Source: a gamma proteobacterium symbiont of Ctena orbiculata (GTDB lineage: Bacteria; Pseudomonadota; Gammaproteobacteria; Chromatiales; Chromatiaceae). From it: DNA of 64,000 bases. The stretch is from assembly GCA_003058525.1 (NCBI GenBank), contig QBVD01000065.1, positions 18,266-82,265 of the forward strand, read 5' to 3'. The first letter of the stretch is position 1, and each line of letters opens with the position of its first letter. The translations under genes and the position numbers were made by a program. This document shows positions 17,870-26,496 of this stretch, in pieces. The notes under the pieces are model-generated. The model searched no databases and had not been told where the DNA came from. It was given only the letters and a program-made list of their open reading frames with translations.

Positions 17870-18460
17870 TCATAACAGGTCTTCGATTGCCTGGATCAGT
17901 TTCGAGCTCCCGGGCTTGACGAAGCTGTTGTAGCTTCCTACAAGTTTACCGTCACGATCGATAAGGTATTTGTGAAAGTTCCAGCGTGGCGGAGTGCCCG
18001 CTGCATCGGCCAATGCACGATAGAAGGGATCCGCATCCTCACCCGTGACCCGTGACTTGGCATACATGGGAAACTGCACACCATAGGTGAGTCGGCAGAA
18101 CTTTTTGATCTTTAGCTCGCTACCCGGTTCCTGGTTGCCGAAGTCGTTGGATGGAAAACCGAGAACCACCAGTCCGCGGTCGCGATAGCGTGAATAGGTC
18201 TTTTCCAATCCGTCATATTGATCTGTGAATGCGCAACGGCTGGCGGTATTGACCACCAGCATCACCTTTCCCCGGTAGGTCTCACACAGGTTGTCGATAT
18301 GCTTACTGTTGAGTTGCCGTTTCGAGTAACTGCTGTGTTCGTTACATATCAAACCAGTATCACTTTGTGCATGGCCGGCAAAAGGAATCAGCCACATAGC
18401 TGCAACAAGCGTCATGGTTAAGCCGGCGGGTAATTTTTGCATGAATGTATTTGAATCCAT
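17870..18460 (-). CDS. Exported glutathione peroxidase-like protein
   Basis: 196 residues with a signal peptide (hydrophobic 11-30, cut after GHA). The peroxidase fold shows the active site VVNTASRCAFTDQYDGLE with peroxidatic C76 (Cys, not selenocysteine), the second motif GFPSNDFGNQEPGS, in which the usual Cys is Ser, and PRWNFHKYLID. Such thiol peroxidases reduce hydroperoxides and usually take electrons from thioredoxin-like proteins rather than glutathione. Its position in the periplasm suggests protection of envelope lipids, which fits the fatty-acid-modifying operon next door. Confidence 0.88.
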   Translation of the reverse strand: MDSNTFMQKLPAGLTMTLVAAMWLIPFAGHAQSDTGLICNEHSSYSKRQLNSKHIDNLCETYRGKVMLVVNTASRCAFTDQYDGLEKTYSRYRDRGLVVLGFPSNDFGNQEPGSELKIKKFCRLTYGVQFPMYAKSRVTGEDADPFYRALADAAGTPPRWNFHKYLIDRDGKLVGSYNSFVKPGSSKLIQAIEDLL

Positions 18461-18515
18461 GATGTTTCACCTGGTGTGCGGCGGCAGGCGACTGCCTAGC
18501 CGCCCCGTAGGCTCA

Positions 18516-18680
18516 TCACCCCTCGTCGATACCCTCAGTGACGGGATTGTGAATGATTTCGTGCAACCGGCTCCCAGGCACAACAGAGTGGAGCACATTG
18601 GGGTCCTCCTTTTCGATCTGCTGCATCAGTTGATCGTAGCGGCGTTCAGTCTCAAGTATCTGCTTTTCGTAACCTGACAT
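18516..18680 (-). CDS. Small charged hypothetical protein
   Basis: 54 residues from the ATG at 18680, which has AAGGAGA 7 bases upstream. Sequence is rich in Glu and Gln (EKQILETERRYDQLMQQIEK), probably a helical hairpin or coiled coil. I do not recognise the family. It lies directly upstream of the glutathione peroxidase gene on the same strand and faces the light-regulated operon across a shared promoter region, so it may be under the same regulator. Confidence 0.6.
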   Translation of the reverse strand: MSGYEKQILETERRYDQLMQQIEKEDPNVLHSVVPGSRLHEIIHNPVTEGIDEG

Positions 18681-18696
18681 CTCTCTCTCCTTTGTG

Positions 18697-18821
18697 TTGT
18701 ACAAACTGGGCAGAAATGGCCTCAGTGATGTAAATATTAGACAAAAAATTGCAAATGTCTAGTACAAATATTTGATTATTTAGATTTAGGCGCTATATTT
18801 GGCAGTTATGTATAGTACAAA
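18697..18821. promoter_or_regulatory. Candidate CarH/LitR operator-promoter region
   Basis: A perfect inverted repeat TAGACA-N12-TGTCTA (18738-18761) has the half-site and 12-base spacing described for LitR/PplR-type MerR regulators (consensus near TRTACA-N12-TGTAYA). In addition TWGTACAAA occurs three times in direct orientation at 18697, 18760 and 18813, about six and five helical turns apart. TATATT (18795-18800) with TTGATT 16 bases before is a plausible core promoter for the plus strand. The last gene of the operon encodes such a regulator. Confidence 0.55.
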
Positions 18822-18835
18822 AAGGCGAGGGCATA

Positions 18836-20092
18836 ATGAAAATAGCAGTGATCGGAAGCGGGATCAGTGGCTTGTCAGCGGCCTGGCTGTTGCATGACAA
18901 ACACCAGGTAACACTGTTTGAAGCGGCGGACTATCTGGGCGGTCACACCCATACCGTGGATGTCACCCTGGAGGGTAAAACCCATCCGGTGGATACGGGA
19001 TTTCTTGTCTACAACGATCTTACCTATCCCAATCTGATCAGGTTGTTCGATCACCTGGGAATCGAGACCCATGAAACGGAGATGTCATTCAGCGTCAGTG
19101 TGCCTGAGGCGAATCTCGAATGGGCGGGGGCCAGTCTGGGTACCCTGTTCGCTCAACGGCGAAATCTCGTACGTCTGAACTATTGGCGCATGTTGCAGGA
19201 GATTGTCCAATTCAACAACCGTGCCCAGATGCTGCTGGCCTGGTCCGAGCAACGACGGGTGACCCTGGGTCATCTGTTGGATGAGCATGGTTATTCGGAG
19301 TGGTTTCGTTCCTGGTATCTGTTGCCGATGGCGGCGGCCATCTGGTCCTCGACCCCGGCTGAGATCCTCGGCTTTCCCGCATCCACCTTCCTCAGGTTCT
19401 GTATCAATCACCGCTTGCTGCAGATTGAAGGACGGCCGCAGTGGCGCAGCCTGATCAGGGGCGGGAGATGTTATGTTGAAAAGCTTGCGAAACCCCTCGA
19501 TATCCGGCTCAACACACCCGTCAAAAGCGTTAATAGAATGGGTGAAGGGGTAGAGGTGGAATCGGCGCTTGACCATTCTCTCTACGATGCGGTGATCTTC
19601 GCGACTCACGCACCCGATACCCTACGGATGCTCAAAGATGCCGATGCGCAGGAGAGGTTGCTTCTGGGTGCATTCACATACCAGCCCAATAGTGCGGTCC
19701 TCCATACTGACCGGCGTTTTTTACCGACCAGGGAATCTCTCTGGTCAGCATGGAACTACCTTTCGCTTGGCGAAATGGATCAGTCGGTCTGTGTCTCCTA
19801 TCTCCTCAACCGACTGCAGAGGCTGCCTTTCGAGACGCCACTCATGATTACCCTGAACCCCGACAGGCGCTACATGCCGGAAAATCCGATTGCCACTTAT
19901 CGATATGATCATCCGGTTTTCAACCAATCCGCAATCGATGCCCAAACCCGGTTGAGTGAGATACAGGGCCGCAATCGCGCCTGGTTCTGCGGGGCCTGGT
20001 GTGGTTATGGGTTCCATGAGGATGGTCTTAAGTCGGCGCTGAGGATCATTGGCGACTTCGATGCGGAGGCACCATGGAAAGCAGTGCTCTAA
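18836..20092 (+). CDS. FAD-dependent amine oxidase-like desaturase/oxidoreductase (COG2907)
   Basis: 418 residues. Dinucleotide-binding motif IAVIGSGISGLSAAWLL at the N terminus, then LFEAADYLGGHTHTVDV, as in flavin amine oxidase/phytoene desaturase folds, and a C-terminal FAD contact region WFCGAWCGYGFHEDGLKSAL. Members sit next to DUF1365 and cyclopropane synthase-like genes in many bacteria and are believed to oxidise or desaturate modified fatty acyl chains of phospholipids. First gene of the operon; good AAGGCGAGG upstream of the ATG. Its end overlaps the DUF1365 gene by 19 bases. Confidence 0.85.
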   Translation: MKIAVIGSGISGLSAAWLLHDKHQVTLFEAADYLGGHTHTVDVTLEGKTHPVDTGFLVYNDLTYPNLIRLFDHLGIETHETEMSFSVSVPEANLEWAGASLGTLFAQRRNLVRLNYWRMLQEIVQFNNRAQMLLAWSEQRRVTLGHLLDEHGYSEWFRSWYLLPMAAAIWSSTPAEILGFPASTFLRFCINHRLLQIEGRPQWRSLIRGGRCYVEKLAKPLDIRLNTPVKSVNRMGEGVEVESALDHSLYDAVIFATHAPDTLRMLKDADAQERLLLGAFTYQPNSAVLHTDRRFLPTRESLWSAWNYLSLGEMDQSVCVSYLLNRLQRLPFETPLMITLNPDRRYMPENPIATYRYDHPVFNQSAIDAQTRLSEIQGRNRAWFCGAWCGYGFHEDGLKSALRIIGDFDAEAPWKAVL

Positions 20093-20832
20093 GCCGCATC
20101 GTTGTTGGCCGCGTTATGCATCGCCGCCGTTTACCCGTGGAGAACAGATTTGTCTATCCGGTCTTTTTTATTCTCATCAATCTTGAGCGGTTGGAAGGGC
20201 AGCGCCACTGGTTGTTGGGTATCAACCGACGGCGCCCCCTGGCGTTTCATTTCAAGGATTACGGGGATGGCGGGGATCCGCGCATCTGGGTGCGTGAGCG
20301 TCTGGTCGAATCCGGGATCGACGATTGCAATGGTGGACTTTGGCTACAGACCTTTCCAAGGGTTTTCGGTTATCTATTCAATCCGGTGAGTTTCTGGTAT
20401 TGCCAGCGCAATGACGGCACTGTGGGTGCGATTGTTGCGGAGGTCAACAATACTTTCGGTGAACGCCACTGTTATGTGTTGCAACCCAGGCCGGGGGATG
20501 GTTCGTTCACCGCGGTTGAGGCCGTTAAGCGGCTCTATGTATCACCTTTCTATCCTGTCAGCGGTGGCTACAGATTTCACTTCAATGTCGATTTCGACGC
20601 ACCCAGGGTGCGTATCGATTACTACGACCAGGGTCAGCTGCAATTGAATACCGCAATCTGGGGAAGATCGAAGCCGCTGACCGACATCAACCTGTTAACC
20701 GCCCTGTTGAAACAGCCTTTATTGACCCTGGGTGTCACGGTCCGCATCCATTGGCAGGCGCTGCGTTTGTGGCTGAAGGGGGTTTCACTGAGCAACAGAA
20801 CACCATCATCGATCGAGGAGGCAACCAAGTGA
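20074..20832 (+). CDS. DUF1365 family protein
   Basis: 252 residues. Typical start with GRVMHRRRLPVENRFVYPVFF and internal FGYLFNPVSFWYCQRNDGT, EVNNTFGERHCYVL and KRLYVSPFYPVSGGYRFHF. The family has no settled biochemical role but is nearly always beside a COG2907 oxidoreductase and a CFA-type methyltransferase, as here. This implies a step in modification of unsaturated fatty acids. Overlaps both neighbours (19 bases upstream, GTGA downstream), so expression is coupled. Confidence 0.88.
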   Translation: MESSALSRIVVGRVMHRRRLPVENRFVYPVFFILINLERLEGQRHWLLGINRRRPLAFHFKDYGDGGDPRIWVRERLVESGIDDCNGGLWLQTFPRVFGYLFNPVSFWYCQRNDGTVGAIVAEVNNTFGERHCYVLQPRPGDGSFTAVEAVKRLYVSPFYPVSGGYRFHFNVDFDAPRVRIDYYDQGQLQLNTAIWGRSKPLTDINLLTALLKQPLLTLGVTVRIHWQALRLWLKGVSLSNRTPSSIEEATK

Positions 20833-22037
20833 ACAGTATGACGACCGTCCTGGATGCACAGGCGCTACCCTGGCAGGTCAGGCCCCTTATCTCTGTGCTA
20901 AGCGGGATCCACGCAGGTACGCTGACACTGACCACTCCGGAGGGCTATCAGCTGAATTTCGGTGACGGCAGTGCGCCACATGCCGATCTACAGTTGGAGA
21001 CCTGGTCATCATTGAGACGTATCTTCCGCGGGGGCGATGTAGGACTGGCTGAATGCTTCCGGGATGGTGAAGTGACCAGCAGTAACCTGACCTTGTTGTT
21101 GCGCTTCGCGCTATGCAATCAATCCGCCTTGATAAAGGCATTTAAGCGCAATCGGTTGTTGAACCTCTTGTATCGCATGCGTCATCTGCTGCGACCCAAC
21201 AGCAAACGGGGAAGTTCGCAAAATATCGAGGCCCATTACGATTTGGGCAATGATTTCTACCGGCTTTGGCTGGACGACTCCATGACCTACTCCAGTGCCC
21301 GCTTTGACGATGATCTGCATGGTGATCTGCAACAGGCCCAGGCAGTCAAATACCGACGCATGATCGAGATGGCGGGCGCCACCCGTGGCAGCCGCGTACT
21401 GGAGATCGGTTGTGGCTGGGGCGGATTTGCCGATTACGCGGCGAGACAGGGAATTACGATTGATGGTGTCACCCTTTCGCCTAGTCAGCTCAGCTATGCC
21501 CGTGATCGTATATTTGAGGCAGGATTGCAAAATCAGGTGAGTTTGTCACTCAAGGACTATCGTGCGCTTAGCGGCAATTATGATCATATTGTCTCCATCG
21601 AGATGTTCGAGGCGGTGGGGGAGGCCTATTGGGAATGCTATTTCAGAAAGCTTAATGAGCTTTTGAACACGGGCGGCAGGGCTGTGATTCAAACCATTGT
21701 CATTCGCAATGACCTGTTTGATCGTTATCGCCGCAGGAGTGACTTCATCCAGCAGTTTATATTTCCCGGTGGGATGCTCCCATCTCCAGGGTGCTTGCAT
21801 GATCTTGCACGAGACCACGGTTTCAAAATAGTCGCAAAGGAGTGCTTTGGCGCTGACTATGCAGAGACCTTGCGACGCTGGCGGCAGAATTTTCAGGAAA
21901 AAAGGGAACAGGTCCTGGCGGCTGGTTTTGATATCTGTTTCGTACGTCTGTGGGAGTTCTATCTTGCCTATTGTGAAGCAGGTTTCGACGAAGCGCGGAT
22001 AGATGTCATGCAGTGTGCATTGGTAAAGGTAGAGTAA
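20829..22037 (+). CDS. Cyclopropane-fatty-acid synthase family methyltransferase
   Basis: 402 residues from the GTG at 20829, which overlaps the DUF1365 stop (GTGA) and has GAGGAGG 7 bases upstream; the frame is open further upstream without a better start. SAM-binding motif VLEIGCGWGGFADYAA, the lipid-site region EAHYDLGNDFYRLWLDDSMTYS-like pattern (20-residue core NIEAHYDLGNDFYRLWLDDS), EMFEAVGEAYW, and a C-terminal FVRLWEFYLAYCEAGF. It transfers a methyl or methylene group from SAM to double bonds of phospholipid acyl chains. In operons with COG2907 and DUF1365 proteins, relatives may form methylated or furan fatty acids rather than cyclopropanes. Confidence 0.9.
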   Translation: MNSMTTVLDAQALPWQVRPLISVLSGIHAGTLTLTTPEGYQLNFGDGSAPHADLQLETWSSLRRIFRGGDVGLAECFRDGEVTSSNLTLLLRFALCNQSALIKAFKRNRLLNLLYRMRHLLRPNSKRGSSQNIEAHYDLGNDFYRLWLDDSMTYSSARFDDDLHGDLQQAQAVKYRRMIEMAGATRGSRVLEIGCGWGGFADYAARQGITIDGVTLSPSQLSYARDRIFEAGLQNQVSLSLKDYRALSGNYDHIVSIEMFEAVGEAYWECYFRKLNELLNTGGRAVIQTIVIRNDLFDRYRRRSDFIQQFIFPGGMLPSPGCLHDLARDHGFKIVAKECFGADYAETLRRWRQNFQEKREQVLAAGFDICFVRLWEFYLAYCEAGFDEARIDVMQCALVKVE

Positions 22038-22039
22038 GC

Positions 22040-22567
22040 ATGAAAGCACTGCCGAAAGTCGTTGGGCCGCTTCTGTTACTTTGCCTTATATGGGGCGACG
22101 TCAACGCAAGGATCATTCCGCTGGCCGACTATCCATCACTGCGGAGCGTGGGCAGCGGTGTTTTGAACTGGTGGGGCATCAGGGTCTACAAGGCAACCCT
22201 TTATGCGCCACAGGGAGAATACCGTCCGAACATGCCGCATGCCCTGGAAATCGTCTACCGCATGGATATCAGCCGAGAACGGCTGGCGAAAACCTCGCTC
22301 AAACAGATCGAAAAGATCCGGGGTCATGCGTTGGCGGATAGAGACGCGGTACTCGACAAGTTCAAGACAGTTTTTTGCGATGTCTCCGCTGGGGACGCGA
22401 TAGTGGGTATTCATCTGCCGGGTGAGGGCGCACGCTTCTACTGTCGGAAAGATTATCTCGGCCGGATCGATGATCCCGAACTGGCGGCGGCTTTTTTCGA
22501 CATCTGGCTCAGTCCGGCAACAGCAAAGCCAAGGTTAAGGTCGGCGCTCCTGGGTGAAGGCCAATGA
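22040..22567 (+). CDS. Exported chalcone isomerase-like protein
   Basis: 175 residues from the ATG at 22040, 2 bases after the previous stop. Signal peptide (LLLLCLIWGDVNA), then a chalcone-isomerase-like domain with LRSVGSGVLNWWGIRVYKATLYAP, a hallmark of the PF16036 group. Bacterial members are not flavonoid enzymes; they are thought to bind fatty acids. This fits an operon that alters lipid chains. Its 3' end overlaps the MFS gene by 4 bases (ATGA). Confidence 0.83.
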   Translation: MKALPKVVGPLLLLCLIWGDVNARIIPLADYPSLRSVGSGVLNWWGIRVYKATLYAPQGEYRPNMPHALEIVYRMDISRERLAKTSLKQIEKIRGHALADRDAVLDKFKTVFCDVSAGDAIVGIHLPGEGARFYCRKDYLGRIDDPELAAAFFDIWLSPATAKPRLRSALLGEGQ

Positions 22568-23817
22568 CCTCGAGGCAACGATTCGCCTATGGTCTGCTGG
22601 GTGCCCCGATGGCGATGGCGGCGCTCCCTGTCTACATCCATACTCCCAAGTTGTATGGCGATGAACTGGGTTTGGGATTGGCGTTGACCGGGGCGATCCT
22701 GCTGGCTTCCCGCGCTCTGGATACCCTGCAAGACCCATGGTTGGGCAGGCTGGCCGATTTGATGCAGCGGCAGCACCGGGGATGGGCCGTGCTGGCCGGC
22801 GTGGCTGCGTCTGTTCTGGTGCTTGCCTATACGGCACTGTTCAATCCGCCGGAGATGCTGCAGTGGCAGCTTGCGCTTTGGTTCGGTGTGGCCCTGGTAC
22901 TTGTCTATACCGCCCATAGTGCACTCAATATCACCTATCTCGCCTGGGGTGCGAACGTCAGTCATGACAGCCACGAACGTACCCGACTGGTGGCATTTCG
23001 CGAGGGTTTCGGCCTGTTCGGTGTGATCCTTGCCAGTCTGCTCCCGATGCTCTTTTCGTCATGGTTTCAAGGTGTCAATCCCTGGCTGCCCTACAGTTTT
23101 GTATTTTCCCTGTTTTTACTGCTGGCGATCTGGCTGTTGCTGTATCGGTTTCCGCTGCCGACAAAACATGGATTGACTGCTCAGGGCCTGTTCGGTCCCT
23201 TGCGGCAATCACCCTTCCGCCGACTGGCGACACTCTTCCTGCTTAACGGTTTTGCAGTGGCGATCGCCGGGACGCTGGCACTCTTTTATATTGCTGATGT
23301 GCTGCAGCTGGAAGCCTACAGCGGTCTCTTTCTTGCCACCTACTTTATCAGCGGTGCGGTCTCTCTTCCTTTGTGGCTGAGACTCTCGCGCAGATTAGGC
23401 AAGAGTGTGGCATGGGCGGTCGGTACTTTGGTGGCCGTGGTCGGATTTGTCTGGGCAGTGCAGCTGGGCGCTGACGACATGCTGCCTTACCTGCTGATCT
23501 GTCTGCTTTCGGGTGCGGCGCTTGGCGCCGACCTTGCGCTACCGGCGGCGATAGCTGCCGACATCATCCCGCAACAGGATAGGGGCAACACCGGTGGCTA
23601 CTTCGGTATCTGGAGCCTGATCAACAAAGGGGTACTGGCACTTGCGGCAGGTTTGGGGCTGCCGCTGCTTGCGGGATTCGGCTACCAGCCTGGCGGCGGA
23701 GGGGGCTTGACCGCCCTTGCCATCCTGTATGCCGGTGTGCCTTGTCTTATCAAACTGATCTCAGCAGGTTTGCTGATGCGCTGGCGAAGATCCCTGGAGG
23801 TTCAATATGTCTTTTAA
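22564..23817 (+). CDS. MFS transporter, GPH/MelB-like
   Basis: 417 residues with about 12 membrane helices. The N-terminal SRALDTLQDPWLGRLADL is the cation-binding signature region of glycoside-pentoside-hexuronide type carriers (MelB relatives). Genes of this type are repeatedly found in CFA/DUF1365 operons, where the cargo is unknown and may be a lipid precursor rather than a sugar. Overlaps the chalcone-isomerase-like gene (ATGA) and the DUF3833 gene (11 bases). Confidence 0.85.
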   Translation: MTSRQRFAYGLLGAPMAMAALPVYIHTPKLYGDELGLGLALTGAILLASRALDTLQDPWLGRLADLMQRQHRGWAVLAGVAASVLVLAYTALFNPPEMLQWQLALWFGVALVLVYTAHSALNITYLAWGANVSHDSHERTRLVAFREGFGLFGVILASLLPMLFSSWFQGVNPWLPYSFVFSLFLLLAIWLLLYRFPLPTKHGLTAQGLFGPLRQSPFRRLATLFLLNGFAVAIAGTLALFYIADVLQLEAYSGLFLATYFISGAVSLPLWLRLSRRLGKSVAWAVGTLVAVVGFVWAVQLGADDMLPYLLICLLSGAALGADLALPAAIAADIIPQQDRGNTGGYFGIWSLINKGVLALAAGLGLPLLAGFGYQPGGGGGLTALAILYAGVPCLIKLISAGLLMRWRRSLEVQYVF

Positions 23818-24337
23818 GCCGATGGCACTGCTTACAGTGGCGGTCTTGAGCGGGTGCGCGGGGGTTGATGTCAACCACTATGAAGATGAAAGGCCGGTAT
23901 TGAAACTGGAGGAGTACTTCAATGGTACGGTCGATGGCTGGGGGATGTTTCAGAATCGTGATGGTCGTGTGGTAAAACGTTTCAAGGTCGTTGTCGATGC
24001 CAGCTGGGAGGGGGATCAGGGTGTGCTGGATGAGCATTTTACCTACAGTGACGGCACTAAACAGCAGCGCATCTGGCGCTTGACCAAGACCGGCGAGAAT
24101 GACTACAACGGAATGGCGGATGATGTGATAGGCCGAGCAAGCGGTCGTGTTTCGGGGAATGCACTGCAATGGATCTACACGCTCAGTCTGCCGGTGGGAG
24201 AGAAGGTCTATCAGGTGCACTTCGACGACTGGATGTACCTGCAGGAGGATGATGTTCTGCTCAACCGATCCGTGATGCGTAAATTTGGATTCCGGCTGGG
24301 CGAAGTCCTGCTGTTTTTCAAGAGGCGCAATCAATGA
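23807..24337 (+). CDS. DUF3833 lipoprotein
   Basis: 176 residues. Lipoprotein signal with lipobox VLSGC at about residue 17, then a beta-rich body: LEEYFNGTVDGWGMFQNRDG and ADDVIGRASGRVSGNALQW are typical of DUF3833. Function unknown; it is a constant companion of this kind of fatty-acid operon and probably works in the periplasm, perhaps like a lipocalin. GGAGG 8 bases upstream of the ATG. Overlaps the SDR gene by 4 bases (ATGA). Confidence 0.87.
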   Translation: MSFKPMALLTVAVLSGCAGVDVNHYEDERPVLKLEEYFNGTVDGWGMFQNRDGRVVKRFKVVVDASWEGDQGVLDEHFTYSDGTKQQRIWRLTKTGENDYNGMADDVIGRASGRVSGNALQWIYTLSLPVGEKVYQVHFDDWMYLQEDDVLLNRSVMRKFGFRLGEVLLFFKRRNQ

Positions 24338-25101
24338 GTTTGAATCCACGGATAATCGATTGGCGCGGAAAAAGGGTCTGGATCATTGGCGCCAGCAGCG
24401 GCATTGGTGCTGCACTGGCGGCTGCAATGGGACAGCGTGGCGCCCGTCTGGCCGTCAGTGCCAGAAGAGAGGAGAGCCTGTGGGATATATCTGGCAGAGA
24501 GACGCTTGTGATGCCGCTTGATGTATCCCGGATGGAGTCACTGACCAGGGTGCGGGATGAACTGCTGAATCGTTGGGGAGGGATCGATATGGTCGTCTAT
24601 TGTGCAGGGGTCTACACGCCCATGCGAAGCTGGGAGCTCGACTTGCCGACGGTCAGGCAGGGTCTCGATACGAACCTTCAGGGTGCCTACAATATGTTGG
24701 ATGCGGTGTTGCCGCTCTATCTTCAGCAGGCGGGTGGCGCATTCTGTCTTGTCGCAAGCGTGGCAGGTTATACCGGACTGCCGAAGGCGCTGGCCTATGG
24801 TCCGGGCAAGGCGGCTTTGATCAACCTGGCGCAGGTCCTTTATACCGATCTTTCCGCACAGGGGATCGATGTCTATCTGGTCAATCCCGGTTTTGTGGAG
24901 ACCCGCCTGACTGAGCAGAACGACTTCAAGATGCCGGCCCTGATCAGTGCGCAGCAGGCTGCTGCAGAGATTCTGAAAGGGTTGGGGCAGGGGCGATTCG
25001 AAATCCACTTTCCAAAACGTTTCACATACTGGATGAAACTGCTCGGTTGTCTGCCCGACAGGCTGAGATTCCCATTGTTGAAAAGGGCGGTGGGATCATG
25101 A
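24334..25101 (+). CDS. Short-chain dehydrogenase/reductase
   Basis: 255 residues. NAD(P)-binding WIIGASSGIGAALAAAMG, the structural CAGVY motif (VYCAGVYTPM), and the catalytic Ser (CLVASVAGYTG) with the Y-x3-K pair in LAYGPGKAAL. Classical SDR, cytosolic. The substrate is not evident; the context suggests oxidation or reduction of a carbonyl or hydroxyl on a fatty acid derivative. Overlaps both neighbours by 4 bases. Confidence 0.9.
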   Translation: MSLNPRIIDWRGKRVWIIGASSGIGAALAAAMGQRGARLAVSARREESLWDISGRETLVMPLDVSRMESLTRVRDELLNRWGGIDMVVYCAGVYTPMRSWELDLPTVRQGLDTNLQGAYNMLDAVLPLYLQQAGGAFCLVASVAGYTGLPKALAYGPGKAALINLAQVLYTDLSAQGIDVYLVNPGFVETRLTEQNDFKMPALISAQQAAAEILKGLGQGRFEIHFPKRFTYWMKLLGCLPDRLRFPLLKRAVGS

Positions 25102-25547
25102 AGATCGACAAACTGGTGGATTGGTATCAAAAGCTCTCACCATCATCCTTAAACAGCATCGATGAGTTCTATCATGAATCGGCAAGCTTTCAGGATCCAT
25201 TCAATCATGTGCAAGGATCGGCGCAGATTGCCGCTCTCCTGCAGCACATGTTCGATACCACGGAGAACCCCGGTTTCATTGTGAAACAGATCCATATCGA
25301 CGGTGATGTTATCTGGATCAGCTGGATCTTCTGTTGTGGCCTGCGAGGTAGAAAGGTCACCATCGAAGGGGCCTCGCAACTGGTATTATCGCAAGATGGA
25401 CGGATCATCCGGCATCGCGACTACTGGGATGCCGCGGATCTTTACCAACAACTGCCGTTGATAGGTACAATGATCCGCATGTTGAAAAGAAGATTCAAGG
25501 TCAAGGCAGGATGCCATTCATCTGGAAAATTGTTGCATGAACGATAG
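25098..25547 (+). CDS. NTF2-like/SnoaL-like protein
   Basis: 149 residues from the ATG at 25098 that overlaps the SDR stop (ATGA). Small alpha+beta barrel protein: SSLNSIDEFYHESASFQDPF and the later RHRDYWDAADLYQQLPLIG are the usual signature of the SnoaL/NTF2-like group in CFA operons. It may be an enzyme or a binding protein for a lipid intermediate; I cannot tell. Its end overlaps the MerR gene by 11 bases. Confidence 0.82.
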   Translation: MKIDKLVDWYQKLSPSSLNSIDEFYHESASFQDPFNHVQGSAQIAALLQHMFDTTENPGFIVKQIHIDGDVIWISWIFCCGLRGRKVTIEGASQLVLSQDGRIIRHRDYWDAADLYQQLPLIGTMIRMLKRRFKVKAGCHSSGKLLHER

Positions 25548-26427
25548 TCATAGCATCAGCGAGGTCTCCCGAATTTCGGGTATTCCGAAAGATTTGCTGA
25601 GGATGTGGGAGAGACGCTACAACTATCCCAGGCCGGCACGCGATGACAACGGCGACCGAATCTATAGTGACGATGAGCTGAATAAGCTTACACTCATCAG
25701 GCAACTGGTGGACCAGGGACGCAGGCCCGGTAAATTGATGGCACTGGATCTCGCAGAGTTGACGGTGTTGTTGAAGCAATCCAGTGTTGAATTCGATTTC
25801 GATCGTCTGATTGATCTTCTGAAGGCGGACCAAGCCGTCGATCTGCGCGACTGGTTGTATCAGCAACTTCAGCACCTTGGTCTGCGTGCCTTTATACACA
25901 GGGTGATAGTTCCCGCGAATCAGAAAGTCGGTGAAGCCTGGAGAGTGGGCGAATTGGCTATATACCAAGAGCATTTATACACTGAACTGATCAAGAATCT
26001 GGTGCGCCAATCACTGGCGGATTATCCCCGCACGGCTGGCAGACCGCGGGTTATGTTGACCACCCTTCCCGGTGAAATGCACAGCCTCGGTCTGCTGATG
26101 GTGGAGGGCCTGCTGAGGCTGGCTGGCGCAGAGGTGATTTCGTTCGGTATCGAAATGCCTTTTCGCGATATCAGGGAGGCTGCCCAGCGTCATCAGGTCG
26201 ATGTGATAGGCCTCTCATTCAGCGGACACTTCAAACTTGACGATGCCATCGTGATGTTGAGCGGCTTACGCAATATGATCGATGCGAAGACTGAAATCTG
26301 GGTCGGGGGAGCGGCCTTTGATGGTGCTGCTGAACTTCCCGGTGGTATAGATCTGCTCGATGGCCTGCATGGTGTGGAACAGGCGCTGGCTTATTGGAAT
26401 CGACGCTTGAATGATCCGGCTGTCTGA
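25537..26427 (+). CDS. MerR-type B12-binding photoreceptor regulator (CarH/LitR family)
   Basis: 296 residues. N-terminal MerR helix-turn-helix (SISEVSRISGIPKDLLRMWERRY), a four-helix cap and a C-terminal cobalamin-binding Rossmann domain. The light-sensing motif W-x9-EH is present (W135, E145, H146), as is the cobalamin motif E-x-H-x-x-G with axial ligand H182 (PGEMHSLG). In CarH, adenosylcobalamin drives tetramer binding to DNA in the dark and light breaks it. As last gene of the operon it probably represses its own operon at the inverted repeat upstream of 18836. Overlaps the NTF2-like gene. Confidence 0.92.
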   Translation: MNDSHSISEVSRISGIPKDLLRMWERRYNYPRPARDDNGDRIYSDDELNKLTLIRQLVDQGRRPGKLMALDLAELTVLLKQSSVEFDFDRLIDLLKADQAVDLRDWLYQQLQHLGLRAFIHRVIVPANQKVGEAWRVGELAIYQEHLYTELIKNLVRQSLADYPRTAGRPRVMLTTLPGEMHSLGLLMVEGLLRLAGAEVISFGIEMPFRDIREAAQRHQVDVIGLSFSGHFKLDDAIVMLSGLRNMIDAKTEIWVGGAAFDGAAELPGGIDLLDGLHGVEQALAYWNRRLNDPAV

Positions 26428-26496
26428 GCGGATTGGCATGAGAGCGGTTTAGAGAGGACACGGGTAACATCAGGTGGTCGATGTTTACTCTTGCGA

